Assembly (NCBI RefSeq): GCF_003086895.1
Contig: NZ_CP026004.1
Span: 1,462,731-1,526,730 of the forward strand
DNA: 64,000 nucleotides
DNA from: Stenotrophomonas sp. ESTM1D_MKCIP4_1
GTDB taxonomy: Bacteria; Pseudomonadota; Gammaproteobacteria; Xanthomonadales; Xanthomonadaceae
Direction of reading: 5' to 3'
Part shown: positions 25,343 through 34,442 of the stretch, one piece after another
How the letters are laid out: the number at the start of each line of letters is the position of its first letter
How positions within the stretch are numbered: position 1 is the first letter of the stretch
Program-made: the position numbers and the translations under genes
Notes under the pieces: model-generated
Databases searched by the model: none
What the model was told of the DNA's origin: nothing
What the model saw: the letters and a program-made list of their open reading frames with translations, nothing else

Positions 25343-26641
25343 ATGTCGACGATCACCGCTGCCGCACCGCCCGTGAATTCCCCCAGCCGTGTCCTGCTGG
25401 CCAGCCTGATCGGTACCACCATCGAGTTCTTCGATTTCTACATCTATGCCACGGCGGCGGTGCTGGTGTTCCCGCACCTGTTCTTCCCGGAAAGCAGCGA
25501 CCAGGCGGCCCTGCTTCAGTCGCTGGCGACCTTCGCCGTGGCCTTCATTGCGCGCCCGGTGGGCTCGGCGGTGTTCGGCCATTTCGGCGACCGCATCGGC
25601 CGCAAGGCCACGCTGGTGGCAGCGCTGCTGACCATGGGCCTGTCGACGGTGGCCATCGGCCTGCTGCCCACGCATGCACAGATCGGCCTGTGGGCACCGG
25701 CGCTGCTGGCCCTGTGCCGTTTCGGCCAGGGCCTGGGGCTGGGCGGGGAATGGGGCGGGGCGGTGCTGCTGGCCACCGAGAACGCGCCGCCGGGCAAGCG
25801 TGCCTGGTACGGCATGTTCCCGCAGCTGGGCGCCCCCTTGGGCTTCCTGCTGTCAGCCGGCATCTTCCTGCTGCTGGGCCGCTGCCTGGGCCAGCAGGAT
25901 TTCCTGCAATGGGGCTGGCGCATTCCGTTCGTGGCCAGCGCGCTGCTGGTCGGCCTTGGCCTGTGGGTGCGGCTGAACATCCATGAGACACCCGATTTCC
26001 AGCAGGCGTTGGAACGCAAGGCGCCGGTGCGGCTGCCGATGTGGACGGTGCTGCGCGACCATTGGCTGCCCATGCTGCTGGGAACGTTGGGCGCATTCGC
26101 CACCTTCGTGCTGTTCTACCTGATGACGGTGTTCAGCCTGGGCCACGGCACCGCAGTGCTCGGCTACAGCCGCGAGCAGTTCCTGCTGATGCAGATGGGC
26201 GCGATGCTGTTCTTCGCTGCGGGCATTCCGCTGTCGGCACGCTACGGCGATCGCTGGGGCACGCGCCGCACGATGATCTTCGCCAGCCTGCTGATCCTCG
26301 CCTTCGGCGTGCTGTTCGCCCCGCTGTTCCAGGCACACAGCCCGTGGCTGGTGCTCACCTTCCTGTGCCTGGGCCTGTTCCTGATGGGGCTGACCTACGG
26401 CCCGTGCGGCACCTTCCTGGCCGAAATCTACCCGGTGGAAGTGCGTTATACCGGTGCCTCATTGTCGTTCAACCTGGCGGGCATCCTCGGTGCGGCACCG
26501 GCGCCGTACCTCGCCACCTGGCTGGCAGAGCGCTTCGGCCTGGTCGCGGTCGGCTACTACCTCTGCCTGACGGCAGTGGCCACGCTGTGCGCGCTGCTGG
26601 CGCTGCAGCGGCGCACACCGCTCAGCCAAAGAAGCGCTTGA
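25343..26641 (+). CDS. MFS transporter of the metabolite:H+ symporter family
   Basis: 432 residues with 12 predicted membrane helices. The family signature is present: [21 protein letters not shown] at the first helix, [14 protein letters not shown] at the 2-3 loop, [21 protein letters not shown] at helix 5, and [14 protein letters not shown] at the 8-9 loop, followed by [15 protein letters not shown]. This is the ProP/ShiA/KgtP group, which imports carboxylates, shikimate or osmolytes with protons; the substrate cannot be assigned. The 3' end overlaps the converging hemerythrin gene by 20 nt. ATG at 25343 is chosen over TTG 25337. Confidence 0.9.
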   Translation: MSTITAAAPPVNSPSRVLLASLIGTTIEFFDFYIYATAAVLVFPHLFFPESSDQAALLQSLATFAVAFIARPVGSAVFGHFGDRIGRKATLVAALLTMGLSTVAIGLLPTHAQIGLWAPALLALCRFGQGLGLGGEWGGAVLLATENAPPGKRAWYGMFPQLGAPLGFLLSAGIFLLLGRCLGQQDFLQWGWRIPFVASALLVGLGLWVRLNIHETPDFQQALERKAPVRLPMWTVLRDHWLPMLLGTLGAFATFVLFYLMTVFSLGHGTAVLGYSREQFLLMQMGAMLFFAAGIPLSARYGDRWGTRRTMIFASLLILAFGVLFAPLFQAHSPWLVLTFLCLGLFLMGLTYGPCGTFLAEIYPVEVRYTGASLSFNLAGILGAAPAPYLATWLAERFGLVAVGYYLCLTAVATLCALLALQRRTPLSQRSA

Positions 26642-27083
26642 GCGTGCGGCCCAGCCAGCCGCCGCTCTGGTGCTCGCGGGCGAACTGGTTCAGGTGGGCC
26701 TTGACCTGTTCGGCGTACGCCTGGTCATCGCTGCGGATGTGGTTGAACAGCCAGCGCGAGAGCATCGTGCGCAGTTCGTCGGTGATGTCCTCGCCGGCCT
26801 GGAAGCGCAGGCGGTACTCGGCCACGCGCTTGATGAAGATTTCATGCACGCGCTTGTGTGCCGCACAGAACGGATAGCCCGCTTCTTCCATCAGCTCTTC
26901 CTCGAACGCGAAGTGCGACATGGTGTAGTCCACCACTTCGTCGATCACCTCGGCCACGACGGCCGTCTGCAGCCCGGCCTGGGCCACGTGCAGGTGATTG
27001 AGCATGTCCACGATGCGTCGATGTTGCTGATCGATCACATCGATGCCGATGTTCAGATCATCCTGCCAGACCAACAGTGCCAT
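26622..27083 (-). CDS. Bacteriohemerythrin
   Basis: 153-residue single-domain hemerythrin, a non-heme di-iron O2-binding protein. The iron ligands by pattern are in [18 protein letters not shown] (HFxxEE), [10 protein letters not shown] and [11 protein letters not shown]. No signal peptide, so cytoplasmic. Likely roles are O2 delivery or sensing, or NO/O2 buffering at low oxygen. A perfect FNR-type operator lies 61 nt upstream of the start codon. The upstream neighbour encodes a diguanylate cyclase in the same direction. Confidence 0.95.
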   Translation of the reverse strand: MALLVWQDDLNIGIDVIDQQHRRIVDMLNHLHVAQAGLQTAVVAEVIDEVVDYTMSHFAFEEELMEEAGYPFCAAHKRVHEIFIKRVAEYRLRFQAGEDITDELRTMLSRWLFNHIRSDDQAYAEQVKAHLNQFAREHQSGGWLGRTLKRFFG

Positions 27084-27144
27084 CCTCGGCTCCCCTTCGT
27101 ACCTATGTCGGGGCCGACTGTAGGATCGACGCGCTCAGGCGGCG

Positions 27145-27158
27145 TTGATCTGGATCAA
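27145..27158. promoter_or_regulatory. FNR/ANR-type operator upstream of the bacteriohemerythrin gene
   Basis: TTGATCTGGATCAA is an exact match to the FNR consensus TTGAT-N4-ATCAA. Its centre is about 68 nt before the hemerythrin start codon, a good distance for activation if transcription starts near 27110. It overlaps the stop codon of the diguanylate cyclase gene (27155-27157). Oxygen-linked control is inferred. Confidence 0.7.
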
Positions 27159-28507
27159 AGCGCGGCGGCCACGGCCGCTTCGCGAGGGCGCAGCGGGCTG
27201 GCGACGGTGGTGCAGCTGACCCGGTTGCGGCCGGCGGCCTTGGCCAGGTACAGCTGGCGGTCGGCCTCGGAGATCAGGCGGTGCAGCGCATCGCGCTGAG
27301 GGCGCAGGCAGCACAGGCCGATGCTGACCGTCATGCGCAGCGTGGCCGTGCCGATGTCCACTTCGAGTGCTGCAATGCGCTGGCGCAGTTCCTCGAAGTA
27401 GACGATGGCGTCGTCCTGCTCCATTTCCGGCACCAGCAGGCAGAATTCCTCGCCACCGAAACGTGCGATCAGGTCCTGGCTGCGTGCGTGGTCGCCCACG
27501 GCACGTGCCACCGCACGCAGCGCATCGTCGCCGGCTTCGTGGCCATGGGTGTCGTTGATGTGCTTGAAGTGGTCGATGTCGATCATCGCCACCGCCACGC
27601 ATTGGCCATGCAGCTGCAGCTGCGGCAACTGGCGCTGGCTCTGTTCCAGGAAGCAGCGGCGGTTGGGCAGCCCGGTGAGGAAGTCGCGGGTGGCCAGGTC
27701 CTGCAGGGTGCCGATCAGCTCCAGCTGGTCGACGTTCTGCGAGACACGGCAGAAGAACTCTTCGCGTGAGAAAGGCTTGCGCAGGAAGTCGTTGGCGCCG
27801 TTCTTCAGGAAGCGCGGAATCAGCGAGGCATCGGTGTTGCCGGAAATGCCGATCACCGCCACCTTGTCGCGCGAACGGAGGGTCCGCAGGCGGCGGGTGA
27901 ACTCCACACCCTGCATGCCCGGCATTTCCTGGTCGACCACGGCCAGTCGGATGGCCGGGTGCGCCTCGATGGCGGCGAGGCCTTCGGCGCCGTCGGCGGC
28001 CTCGAACACTTCATGCCCGTACATGCGCAGCAGTGCGGCGGCATAGCCACGGGCCGACGGGGAATCATCCACCACCAGCGCGGCAATGCGGCGATTGCGC
28101 TCCAGGCGCTGTACCAGCCACACCAGGTAGTCGATGCTGCCGGGGGTATTCTTCAGTACGTAGTCGATGATCTGCTGCTGCAACACGCGCTTGCGCAGGT
28201 CTTCGTCGTAAACGCTGCTGACCACCACGGTGGGCAGGTCGCGTTTCAGGAAAAACTCGACGACCGCATCGCGGTCACCGTCGGCCAGCACCAGTCCGGT
28301 CAGGACCAGGAACCAGCCGCCCTCGTCGCTGAGCAGGCGCCCCGCCTCGGCAAGGGTGGAGGCCACCACCACGGGCAGTTCCAGGCGCTGTTCAATGGCC
28401 TCGCGCAGCATGCCGGTGAATGCACGTGAGTTTTCCACCAGCAGGATCCGCTGCGGAAGTGGGTCGGCCAGGTCGCCATCGACAACGACCTGCGGGAGGA
28501 CGGGCAT
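27155..28507 (-). CDS. Dual-receiver diguanylate cyclase response regulator (REC-REC-GGDEF)
   Basis: 450 residues, cytoplasmic. The first receiver (about 20-135) lacks a clear phospho-Asp at its usual site (VLTGLVLADGD). The second (141-262) is intact, with acidic DD at 147-148, D192 in VVDQEMPGM and K244 in FLRKPF. The GGDEF domain has the active form GGEEF at 351-355, and RSQD at 342-345 is a c-di-GMP inhibitory I-site five residues ahead. It should make c-di-GMP under control of a cognate kinase that is not adjacent. ATG 28507 is chosen; GTG 28522 is the alternative. The plan resembles PleD. Confidence 0.92.
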   Translation of the reverse strand: MPVLPQVVVDGDLADPLPQRILLVENSRAFTGMLREAIEQRLELPVVVASTLAEAGRLLSDEGGWFLVLTGLVLADGDRDAVVEFFLKRDLPTVVVSSVYDEDLRKRVLQQQIIDYVLKNTPGSIDYLVWLVQRLERNRRIAALVVDDSPSARGYAAALLRMYGHEVFEAADGAEGLAAIEAHPAIRLAVVDQEMPGMQGVEFTRRLRTLRSRDKVAVIGISGNTDASLIPRFLKNGANDFLRKPFSREEFFCRVSQNVDQLELIGTLQDLATRDFLTGLPNRRCFLEQSQRQLPQLQLHGQCVAVAMIDIDHFKHINDTHGHEAGDDALRAVARAVGDHARSQDLIARFGGEEFCLLVPEMEQDDAIVYFEELRQRIAALEVDIGTATLRMTVSIGLCCLRPQRDALHRLISEADRQLYLAKAAGRNRVSCTTVASPLRPREAAVAAAL

Positions 28508-28602
28508 GGTGCGGAGGCTCACGTGAGGGAGGGGCGCTCGGGAGTGGTAGCGGCGGTTGCGGACGAAACTTTAGGGCGCGTCGGTGACCGGCAGCCGTAC
28601 GC

Positions 28603-30192
28603 TCATGCCACCGCCCGCGCAGGTGTTGCCGTTTCGTGCAGGGCCAGGCGCAACCGGTGGTGCTGGCACTGCACGCTGCCGCCGTATGCCAGCACGCGGC
28701 CAGCGAGGCGTTCGCTGGCCTGCGCACAGGTCGCCGACGACAACGGGCGATCACGATCCAGCAGGGCGATGGTGAACACGATGCCGCGCAGGCCGTGCAG
28801 ATGGCCGCAGCGGGCGTGGATGCAGATCTGTCCGGATTCCCGTTCCAGCAGCAGCGCCACCGCCTCGACCAGGCTGCGATAGCTGGCAAGTTGCAGTTCC
28901 ACGCTCAGCAGGCAGGGATTGCCGGCCAGCCGCAGCGGACCGACCCGGCACGTCTCGCGCCAGGCATCGCGCACGCCGCTGGCCTGCAGCGCGGCATACA
29001 GCCCGACCTGTTCCAGCGCGGAGGGATAGACCTGGCTGGCCTGCGCGCGGAACTGCCGGGAATGCACCCAGGTGACGTGCTGCAGGCTGCTGGCGATCGC
29101 ATGGTGGCCCCGGCTGTGCAGCCAGACGGCAAGTTCATCCAGTGAACTGTCCATGTCTTCCCCCAGTTGCCTGAGGTCGCTGGCACGTTCGCGAAGCTCG
29201 CGCTCGCGGCTCTCGTGTGAGCTGCGGGCCAGGCGCAGGGCGATTCTTTCCCGCAGCAGGCGCGCGCGTGCATGCTGCTGGTGGTAGCTGATGCTGGATC
29301 CGAGCGCGAGCAGGGCCACGCTCATCATCATCATGTTCTGCTGGGTGAGGAAGGTACCCGGATCAAACGAGGCCGGCAGGCCCGTGCTGGGGGTTGCCGC
29401 GTGAAGCGGCAGGTTCAGGAAGGGAAGGGCGATGGCCGCCCCTCGCCAGCCGTACTTGAAGGTCAGTGCGATGGCCGGCAGCGCGGCCAGCAGCATCAGT
29501 CCGGCGCGGGCGCCGTGGGAGGCAGGGGAGGTCAACTGCATGCACAGGCCCAAGGCCAGCATTGCAGCAACACCTGCTGGGAAGACCGGTCCGGGACGGC
29601 GACGGCGACGGCTCTGGCCCGGCAGGTACTGCTGGTGCAGCAGCAGGGCCAGGGGAGCCAGTGTGATGATCGCAGCGAAATGGCCGAAGGCAAACCGCTG
29701 GGCGGCTTCCAGCGTTGCGCCAGGTGCCGGATCCAGGCGCAACAGGCAGGAAACGCCCACGCTCACCGCCGTGACCGCTACCGCCGCTGAAGCAGACAAC
29801 GAGAGCAGCCACGGCCCGACCGTTGTTTCAGTGACGGACCTGCGGCGATGCAGGTAAACCACCAGCATCGCCACCGGCATCGGCAGCGCTGATGCCAGCA
29901 CGACCCATTGCAGGCCGTACTGGTCGAGCAGGGGAATGCGCAGGTGCGCGAAGTACGCATACTCGCCCAGCAGCAGATACGGCCACAGCCGGGCCGGCGT
30001 CACCAGCAGGGCCGACACACGCAGTGCGGCGGGCAGGAAGAACTGATCCAGCGACAGGTGGCGGGCGGCGGTATCCGCCAGCGCATACACCACGGCCAGT
30101 ACCAGCCCGGCCGGGAAACCGGCGCTGCCACTGAACACTCCGTCCCGAAGGCTGTTCCATCCCGACTTCCCTGGCAAACGAACAGCGCTCAC
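28603..30192 (-). CDS. MASE1-domain membrane protein with degenerate histidine-kinase core (paralogue 1 of 3)
   Basis: About 529 residues if started at GTG 30192; the start is uncertain because there is no good binding site. An N-terminal MASE1 sensor with about eight helices carries LSLDQFFLPAALRVSALL and LWPYLLLGEYAYFAHLR. A linker helix then leads into a region alignable with HisKA_3 kinases: RQLGEDMDSSLDELAVWL stands where RELHD...L is expected, so the phospho-accepting His is Gly. QVYPSALEQVGLYAALQ matches the LRP..LD.LGL..AL stretch. The ATPase part has YRSLVEAVALLLE where the N-box EALTNAL is expected, so the Mg-ATP-binding Asn is missing. Probably a pseudokinase. Confidence 0.8.
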   Translation of the reverse strand: MSAVRLPGKSGWNSLRDGVFSGSAGFPAGLVLAVVYALADTAARHLSLDQFFLPAALRVSALLVTPARLWPYLLLGEYAYFAHLRIPLLDQYGLQWVVLASALPMPVAMLVVYLHRRRSVTETTVGPWLLSLSASAAVAVTAVSVGVSCLLRLDPAPGATLEAAQRFAFGHFAAIITLAPLALLLHQQYLPGQSRRRRRPGPVFPAGVAAMLALGLCMQLTSPASHGARAGLMLLAALPAIALTFKYGWRGAAIALPFLNLPLHAATPSTGLPASFDPGTFLTQQNMMMMSVALLALGSSISYHQQHARARLLRERIALRLARSSHESRERELRERASDLRQLGEDMDSSLDELAVWLHSRGHHAIASSLQHVTWVHSRQFRAQASQVYPSALEQVGLYAALQASGVRDAWRETCRVGPLRLAGNPCLLSVELQLASYRSLVEAVALLLERESGQICIHARCGHLHGLRGIVFTIALLDRDRPLSSATCAQASERLAGRVLAYGGSVQCQHHRLRLALHETATPARAVA

Positions 30193-30471
30193 GGTCCCTC
30201 GCGACAGCAGGTGGCTTCTGTTGAACGTAATGGCGTGGCGGCGTACGCGCAACAGCAGGACGTGTGAGCGCGGGATGCTGTCGCGTCCGCCTGGCCGGCG
30301 GGTGAAGGCCTCTGAATGGCGATGCATGGACCGCGCCGCTATGCTGGCCGCGCCTCGTGGTTTGCGCAGCGACCTGGCCCAGGGCCGATCCTGCGGGGGG
30401 CATTCCACCATCCGATCCACGTCAGGCCCGTGTTGCCTGGAAGCTGTCCAACCCTATCCAAGGAGATGCCT

Positions 30472-30915
30472 GTGAAATTCAGCCGATTCCCGACTCTTGC
30501 GTTTGGTGCCTTGCTGCTGGCTGCACCGGTGGCGGCGTTCGCGTGCTGCCCCAGTGGCGGGCAGGGTGTGGCGGCCGCGCGGACGGGGCTGGGAGAAAGC
30601 CAGCCTGCCACCCTGGATCTCAGCGCCGACCCGGCCGTGCAGGTCTATACCTTCGAGCGCGAGGGCGTGTCGTACTACCAGGTCAACGATCTGGCCGGTG
30701 AGGTCAAGCTGATCATCGCCCGCATTGACGGCACCTTCTGGACCCTGCCGGCCGGCAAGCGTGAAGCACGCGTGTCGTTGCCTTCCAAGGTGTTGGCGCT
30801 GCCGAAGAATGCACGTCGCAGCATCGTCTACCGCGGGGAAGGGTTCTCGCTGGTGGAGTACGCCGCGGGAAGCGATGTTGTCTGGGCGGTGGAAGCCGCT
30901 GCCAGCGGCCAGTAA
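30472..30915 (+). CDS. Small exported protein of unknown function
   Basis: 147 residues. Signal peptide ends in APVAAFA, followed by CCPSGG; the Cys could be lipidated, though the lipobox is poor. The mature part is a compact beta-rich-looking domain (VQVYTFEREGVSYYQVNDLA, VKLIIARIDGTFWTLPAG). GTG at 30472 is taken as the start because AGGAG lies 6 nt ahead; the ATG at 30466 is directly adjacent to AGGAG and so too close. It lies between two MASE1 paralogues on the opposite strand. No family recognised. Confidence 0.7.
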   Translation: MKFSRFPTLAFGALLLAAPVAAFACCPSGGQGVAAARTGLGESQPATLDLSADPAVQVYTFEREGVSYYQVNDLAGEVKLIIARIDGTFWTLPAGKREARVSLPSKVLALPKNARRSIVYRGEGFSLVEYAAGSDVVWAVEAAASGQ

Positions 30916-30994
30916 CCGCCGTCAAGGCGCGGTTGCGGGTTGATTGCCCCGCAGTGGCGATATGGCCGCTGCGGGGCTTTGAACGCGCAACCGG

Positions 30995-32584
30995 CTAGCG
31001 GCCCGCAGGGACCTCGCAGGTCCTGCCGGCATCGTCCGGCACGGGGTTGCTGGCACTGGCTGTGGGCACGTCCCGCATCACGACCGTGATGCGGTTGCCG
31101 CGGCAACGCACGTGACCGGCGTACGCGTGCGCGCGCGCCGACAGGCGTTCGATCGCCCTTTCCACGGTGCGTGGGGACAGCTGCCGGTGCCGGTCCAGCA
31201 GGGCGACAGTGAACACGATGCCGTGGACCTCCCGGTAGTGGCCGCAGCGGGCGCTGATCTGGATCTGACCCCGTTCCCCCTTCAACAGCAGGGATACGGC
31301 TTCGGCAGTCACCCGATAGGCGGCCAGCTGCAGGCCCATGCTGAGCTGGCATGGGTCGCCTCCCAACAGGGGCCGGGCCATGCGATGGGTGGCATCCCAC
31401 GCTTCGCGCAGACCACCGGCCTGCAGGGCGACGTACAGGCCGGCATGTTCCAGTTCAGTGGGGTACACCATGCTGGTCAGTTCGCGGAACTGCCGGGAGC
31501 GCTGGGTGAAGGTATGAAGCAGATCACCGGCCGGGGCTTCATGGCCATGCGCCTTCAGTTGCTGCACGGTCTGGTCCAGCATCTGCTCGATGTCGTCGGC
31601 GAGGCGACGAAGGCCCAACGCCCGCTCGCGCAGGTCCTGTTCGTTGGCCAGGTGGGCCGAGCGCGAAAGCGAGCTTGCCCGTGAGGCGGCCAGCGCAGGC
31701 TGGGCATGCTGGTGGTAGTGGTGGGTGATGCGTGGCCCGAGCGCGATGAGCGCAGTGCTGGTGATGGCGATGATCTGCTGGGTGAAGAACGTGGTCTGGT
31801 CGAATGAACCGGGGAGTCCGGTCGTCGGCATGGTCTGGCTGAGGATGATGTTCATCACCGGCACACCCACTGCCGCCCCGCGCCACCCGTGCATGCAGGT
31901 GAGGGCAATGACCGGCAGCACCAGCAGCAACTGCAGCGTCGCGCGTGCCGAGTGGTCGTGCCTGCCGATCAGGAGCAGCAATGTCCCGAGCACCGCCAGC
32001 GCAGACAGTGCGCCGACGGTCGGTCGCAGGCGCCACGTGCTCCAGTCGTAGGCGCTGCGACGGCGAATCCACAGCAGCGCCAGCGGGGCAACGGTGAGGA
32101 TGGCGATGTAATCGCTGAGCACGTACAGCATGGCATTGCTGTAGAACGGGATGCTCGGCGGTACGGGCCAGAGTGCATGGTTCAGGCCGACCTTGAGCGC
32201 GGTGGCGACCAGCGCTGCCGAGGCGGCCACGGACAGCAGCCAGGCTTCGGTGGTGGAGGTCATGAGCTTCTGGTGCACATGCACGACCAGGGCCATCGCC
32301 GGCATCAGGCAGGCAGAAGCGATCAACACCCAGGCGATTCCGTACTCATCGATGAGCGGGTAGCGCATCTGTGCGAAGTACGCGTACTCGCCGAGGACGA
32401 GATACGGCCACATCCGCTTCGGCACGAGCAGCAGGGCCGCAATGCGGATGCCGGAAGGCAGGAAGAACTGGTCGACCGACAGCCGCCAGGCCGACCAGCA
32501 GGCAAGCGCGTACAGCGCGGCCAGCGCAAGCCCGGCAGGCCGGATGCGGAAACTCAGCTCGACGCCATTCTTCAACCAGTTCAA
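30995..32584 (-). CDS. MASE1-domain membrane protein with degenerate histidine-kinase core (paralogue 2 of 3)
   Basis: 529 residues from a TTG start at 32584 (MNWLKNGVELSF), chosen because AGGGGAGG lies 7 nt upstream and the start aligns with MQWWKDG of paralogue 3. The MASE1 sensor has LSVDQFFLPSGIRIAALL and MWPYLVLGEYAYFAQMR. In the kinase-like part RRLADDIEQMLDQTVQQL replaces the phospho-His with Ala. MVYPTELEHAGLYVALQ follows, and YRVTAEAVSLLLKGE lacks the N-box Asn. The frame stays open far upstream, but that stretch has no MASE1 features. Confidence 0.82.
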   Translation of the reverse strand: MNWLKNGVELSFRIRPAGLALAALYALACWSAWRLSVDQFFLPSGIRIAALLLVPKRMWPYLVLGEYAYFAQMRYPLIDEYGIAWVLIASACLMPAMALVVHVHQKLMTSTTEAWLLSVAASAALVATALKVGLNHALWPVPPSIPFYSNAMLYVLSDYIAILTVAPLALLWIRRRSAYDWSTWRLRPTVGALSALAVLGTLLLLIGRHDHSARATLQLLLVLPVIALTCMHGWRGAAVGVPVMNIILSQTMPTTGLPGSFDQTTFFTQQIIAITSTALIALGPRITHHYHQHAQPALAASRASSLSRSAHLANEQDLRERALGLRRLADDIEQMLDQTVQQLKAHGHEAPAGDLLHTFTQRSRQFRELTSMVYPTELEHAGLYVALQAGGLREAWDATHRMARPLLGGDPCQLSMGLQLAAYRVTAEAVSLLLKGERGQIQISARCGHYREVHGIVFTVALLDRHRQLSPRTVERAIERLSARAHAYAGHVRCRGNRITVVMRDVPTASASNPVPDDAGRTCEVPAGR

Positions 32585-32819
32585 ACCCAAGCCTCCCCTG
32601 CTCGAAACGCTATCGTGCGTCCTGTCGATACATGCGGCACTCCCTGCGCCCGACAGTATCGGGTGTGCCGGAACGACGCAATCCTGCAGTTCAACCGCGG
32701 TACGCCGCATCGTTCCGGCTTCGGATGCCTGCCTGCATGAGGCTCGAGACACTAGATGTGATTGCCGTCTCATTTCTATGGCCGGGTGAAGCCCCCGGCC
32801 TGCCACTGCCCGCGCCAGG

Positions 32820-34343
32820 CTAGTCGCTCGCCTCCAGCAGCAGCATCCGGATCCGGTTGCGGCGGCAGCGCAGGACGCCGTTGTAGGCCATGACCCGGCC
32901 ACCCAGCTGGTCGTTGGCCAGCTCGATGGTCTGCCGTGCCAAGCCCTGGCCCGGTGCCAGCAGCGCGGCCACCAGCACGATGCCGCGCTGGCGGGTGCCG
33001 CGGCCGCTGCGGGCGCGCACCACCAGCTGCCCGTCCTCGCTGGCCAGCAGGATCGAGACCGCCTCGACGATGGACCGGTAGGCGGCCAGCTGCAGGCCCG
33101 GGCTGAGCTGGCAGGGGTCGCCCCTCAACCGGAGCGGGTTGACCCGATGCGTATCGCCCCATGCCTGGCGGACGCCGCCCGCCTGCAGTGCCACGTACAG
33201 CCCAAGGCGCTCCAGCGCGGCCGGATAGATCATGCTGGCCTGGGCGCGGAACAGCCGGGAATGCACTTCGGTGGTGTGGCGCAGGCTGTCAGCCACGCCA
33301 TGGTGGCCCTGCGCATGCAGCCAACCGACCATTTCGTTCAGGGAAAGATCCATGCCGTCGCCAAGACGCTGCAGGTGGGCGGCGCGCTCACGCAGGTCCA
33401 TCTCGCTGGCCAGGTGCGAACGCCGGGCCAGTTTCAAGCGGTTGCGCCCATCCTCCTCGTGCAATCGGTGCTGGTGCTGGAAATGGGTGATGCGCGCGCC
33501 CAGCAGCAACAGCGCGATGCTGGCAATGGCGATGGCCTGCTGGGTGGCGAACGTCGTCGCATCGAAGGACTCGGGCTGGTCGCCGGGTGTGCTCAGGCCG
33601 ACGATCAGGTTCAGCGCCGCCACGCCGATGGCGGCGCCGCGCCAGCCCAGCAGGCAGGTGAGGGCGATGGCCGGAATGGGCAGGATCAGCAGCAGTTGCA
33701 GCGAGCCGGCGGCGGCGACCGATGCAGGCACCGGTGTAGCCTGCAGGCCGATCAGCAGCATGGCCAGCAGTGCCGCTGCGGTCATCGCCAGGGAGGTCCG
33801 CGTCCACGCTTCTTCGTTGCGGCGGATCCACAGCAGCGCCAGCGGCGCCAGGATCAATATGCCGACGAAGTCGCCCAGCGTGTAGCGCAGCAGGCGGGTC
33901 AGGAACATGGAGCCACCCGGCGGCGACAGCAGCAGCCAGGAGATGCCCAGGTTCAGCAGGCTGACGACCGCGGCCGCACACACGGCAATGGAAATGACAC
34001 CGGCCAGGGTGGTGCGGGCCAGCAGCCGGCGGTGCAAGCGCACGATCAGCATCACCGCCGGCATGAGCAGCGCCGAGGCGGTGATGACCCAGGCCAGCCC
34101 GTAGCGGTCGATCAGCGGAAGGCGCAGGTGGGCGAAGTACGCGTACTCACCGAGCAGCAGGTAGGGCCACAAGCGCGGCGGGCACAGCAGCAGGGCGGCC
34201 ACGCGCGCACCGGCAGGCAGGTAGAACTGGTCCAGCGAGAGCATGCGCAGGGCCCAGCACGCAACGGCATAGACCAGTGCCACGGCCAGCCCCTCGGGGC
34301 TGATCCGAACCCTCACCAGCAGTCCATCCTTCCACCACTGCAT
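32820..34343 (-). CDS. MASE1-domain membrane protein with degenerate histidine-kinase core (paralogue 3 of 3)
   Basis: 507 residues from ATG 34343. The MASE1 sensor has LSLDQFYLPAGARVAALL and LWPYLLLGEYAYFAHLR. The HisKA_3-like region reads QRLGDGMDLSLNEMVGWL, with Gly at the phospho-His site, then MIYPAALERLGLYVALQ. The ATPase-like end has YRSIVEAVSILLASE without the N-box Asn. All three paralogues keep the fold but lose the same catalytic residues, suggesting a conserved non-enzymatic signalling or scaffolding role. No response regulator gene is adjacent. Confidence 0.82.
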   Translation of the reverse strand: MQWWKDGLLVRVRISPEGLAVALVYAVACWALRMLSLDQFYLPAGARVAALLLCPPRLWPYLLLGEYAYFAHLRLPLIDRYGLAWVITASALLMPAVMLIVRLHRRLLARTTLAGVISIAVCAAAVVSLLNLGISWLLLSPPGGSMFLTRLLRYTLGDFVGILILAPLALLWIRRNEEAWTRTSLAMTAAALLAMLLIGLQATPVPASVAAAGSLQLLLILPIPAIALTCLLGWRGAAIGVAALNLIVGLSTPGDQPESFDATTFATQQAIAIASIALLLLGARITHFQHQHRLHEEDGRNRLKLARRSHLASEMDLRERAAHLQRLGDGMDLSLNEMVGWLHAQGHHGVADSLRHTTEVHSRLFRAQASMIYPAALERLGLYVALQAGGVRQAWGDTHRVNPLRLRGDPCQLSPGLQLAAYRSIVEAVSILLASEDGQLVVRARSGRGTRQRGIVLVAALLAPGQGLARQTIELANDQLGGRVMAYNGVLRCRRNRIRMLLLEASD

Positions 34344-34442
34344 CCCGCATGCTCCCGCTGCTCCTGCATCGATTATGCAGAAAAAGCCCCAGGGTCGATC
34401 ATGGTGTCGGAAGGCACGCTGTGCGAAGGATCGGCTGCGCCG

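Noticed and set aside
32585..32902. N-terminal extension of MASE1 paralogue 2
   Set aside because: The upstream frame has no MASE1 features, while TTG at 32584 has a strong AGGGGAGG site and aligns with the ATG start of paralogue 3.
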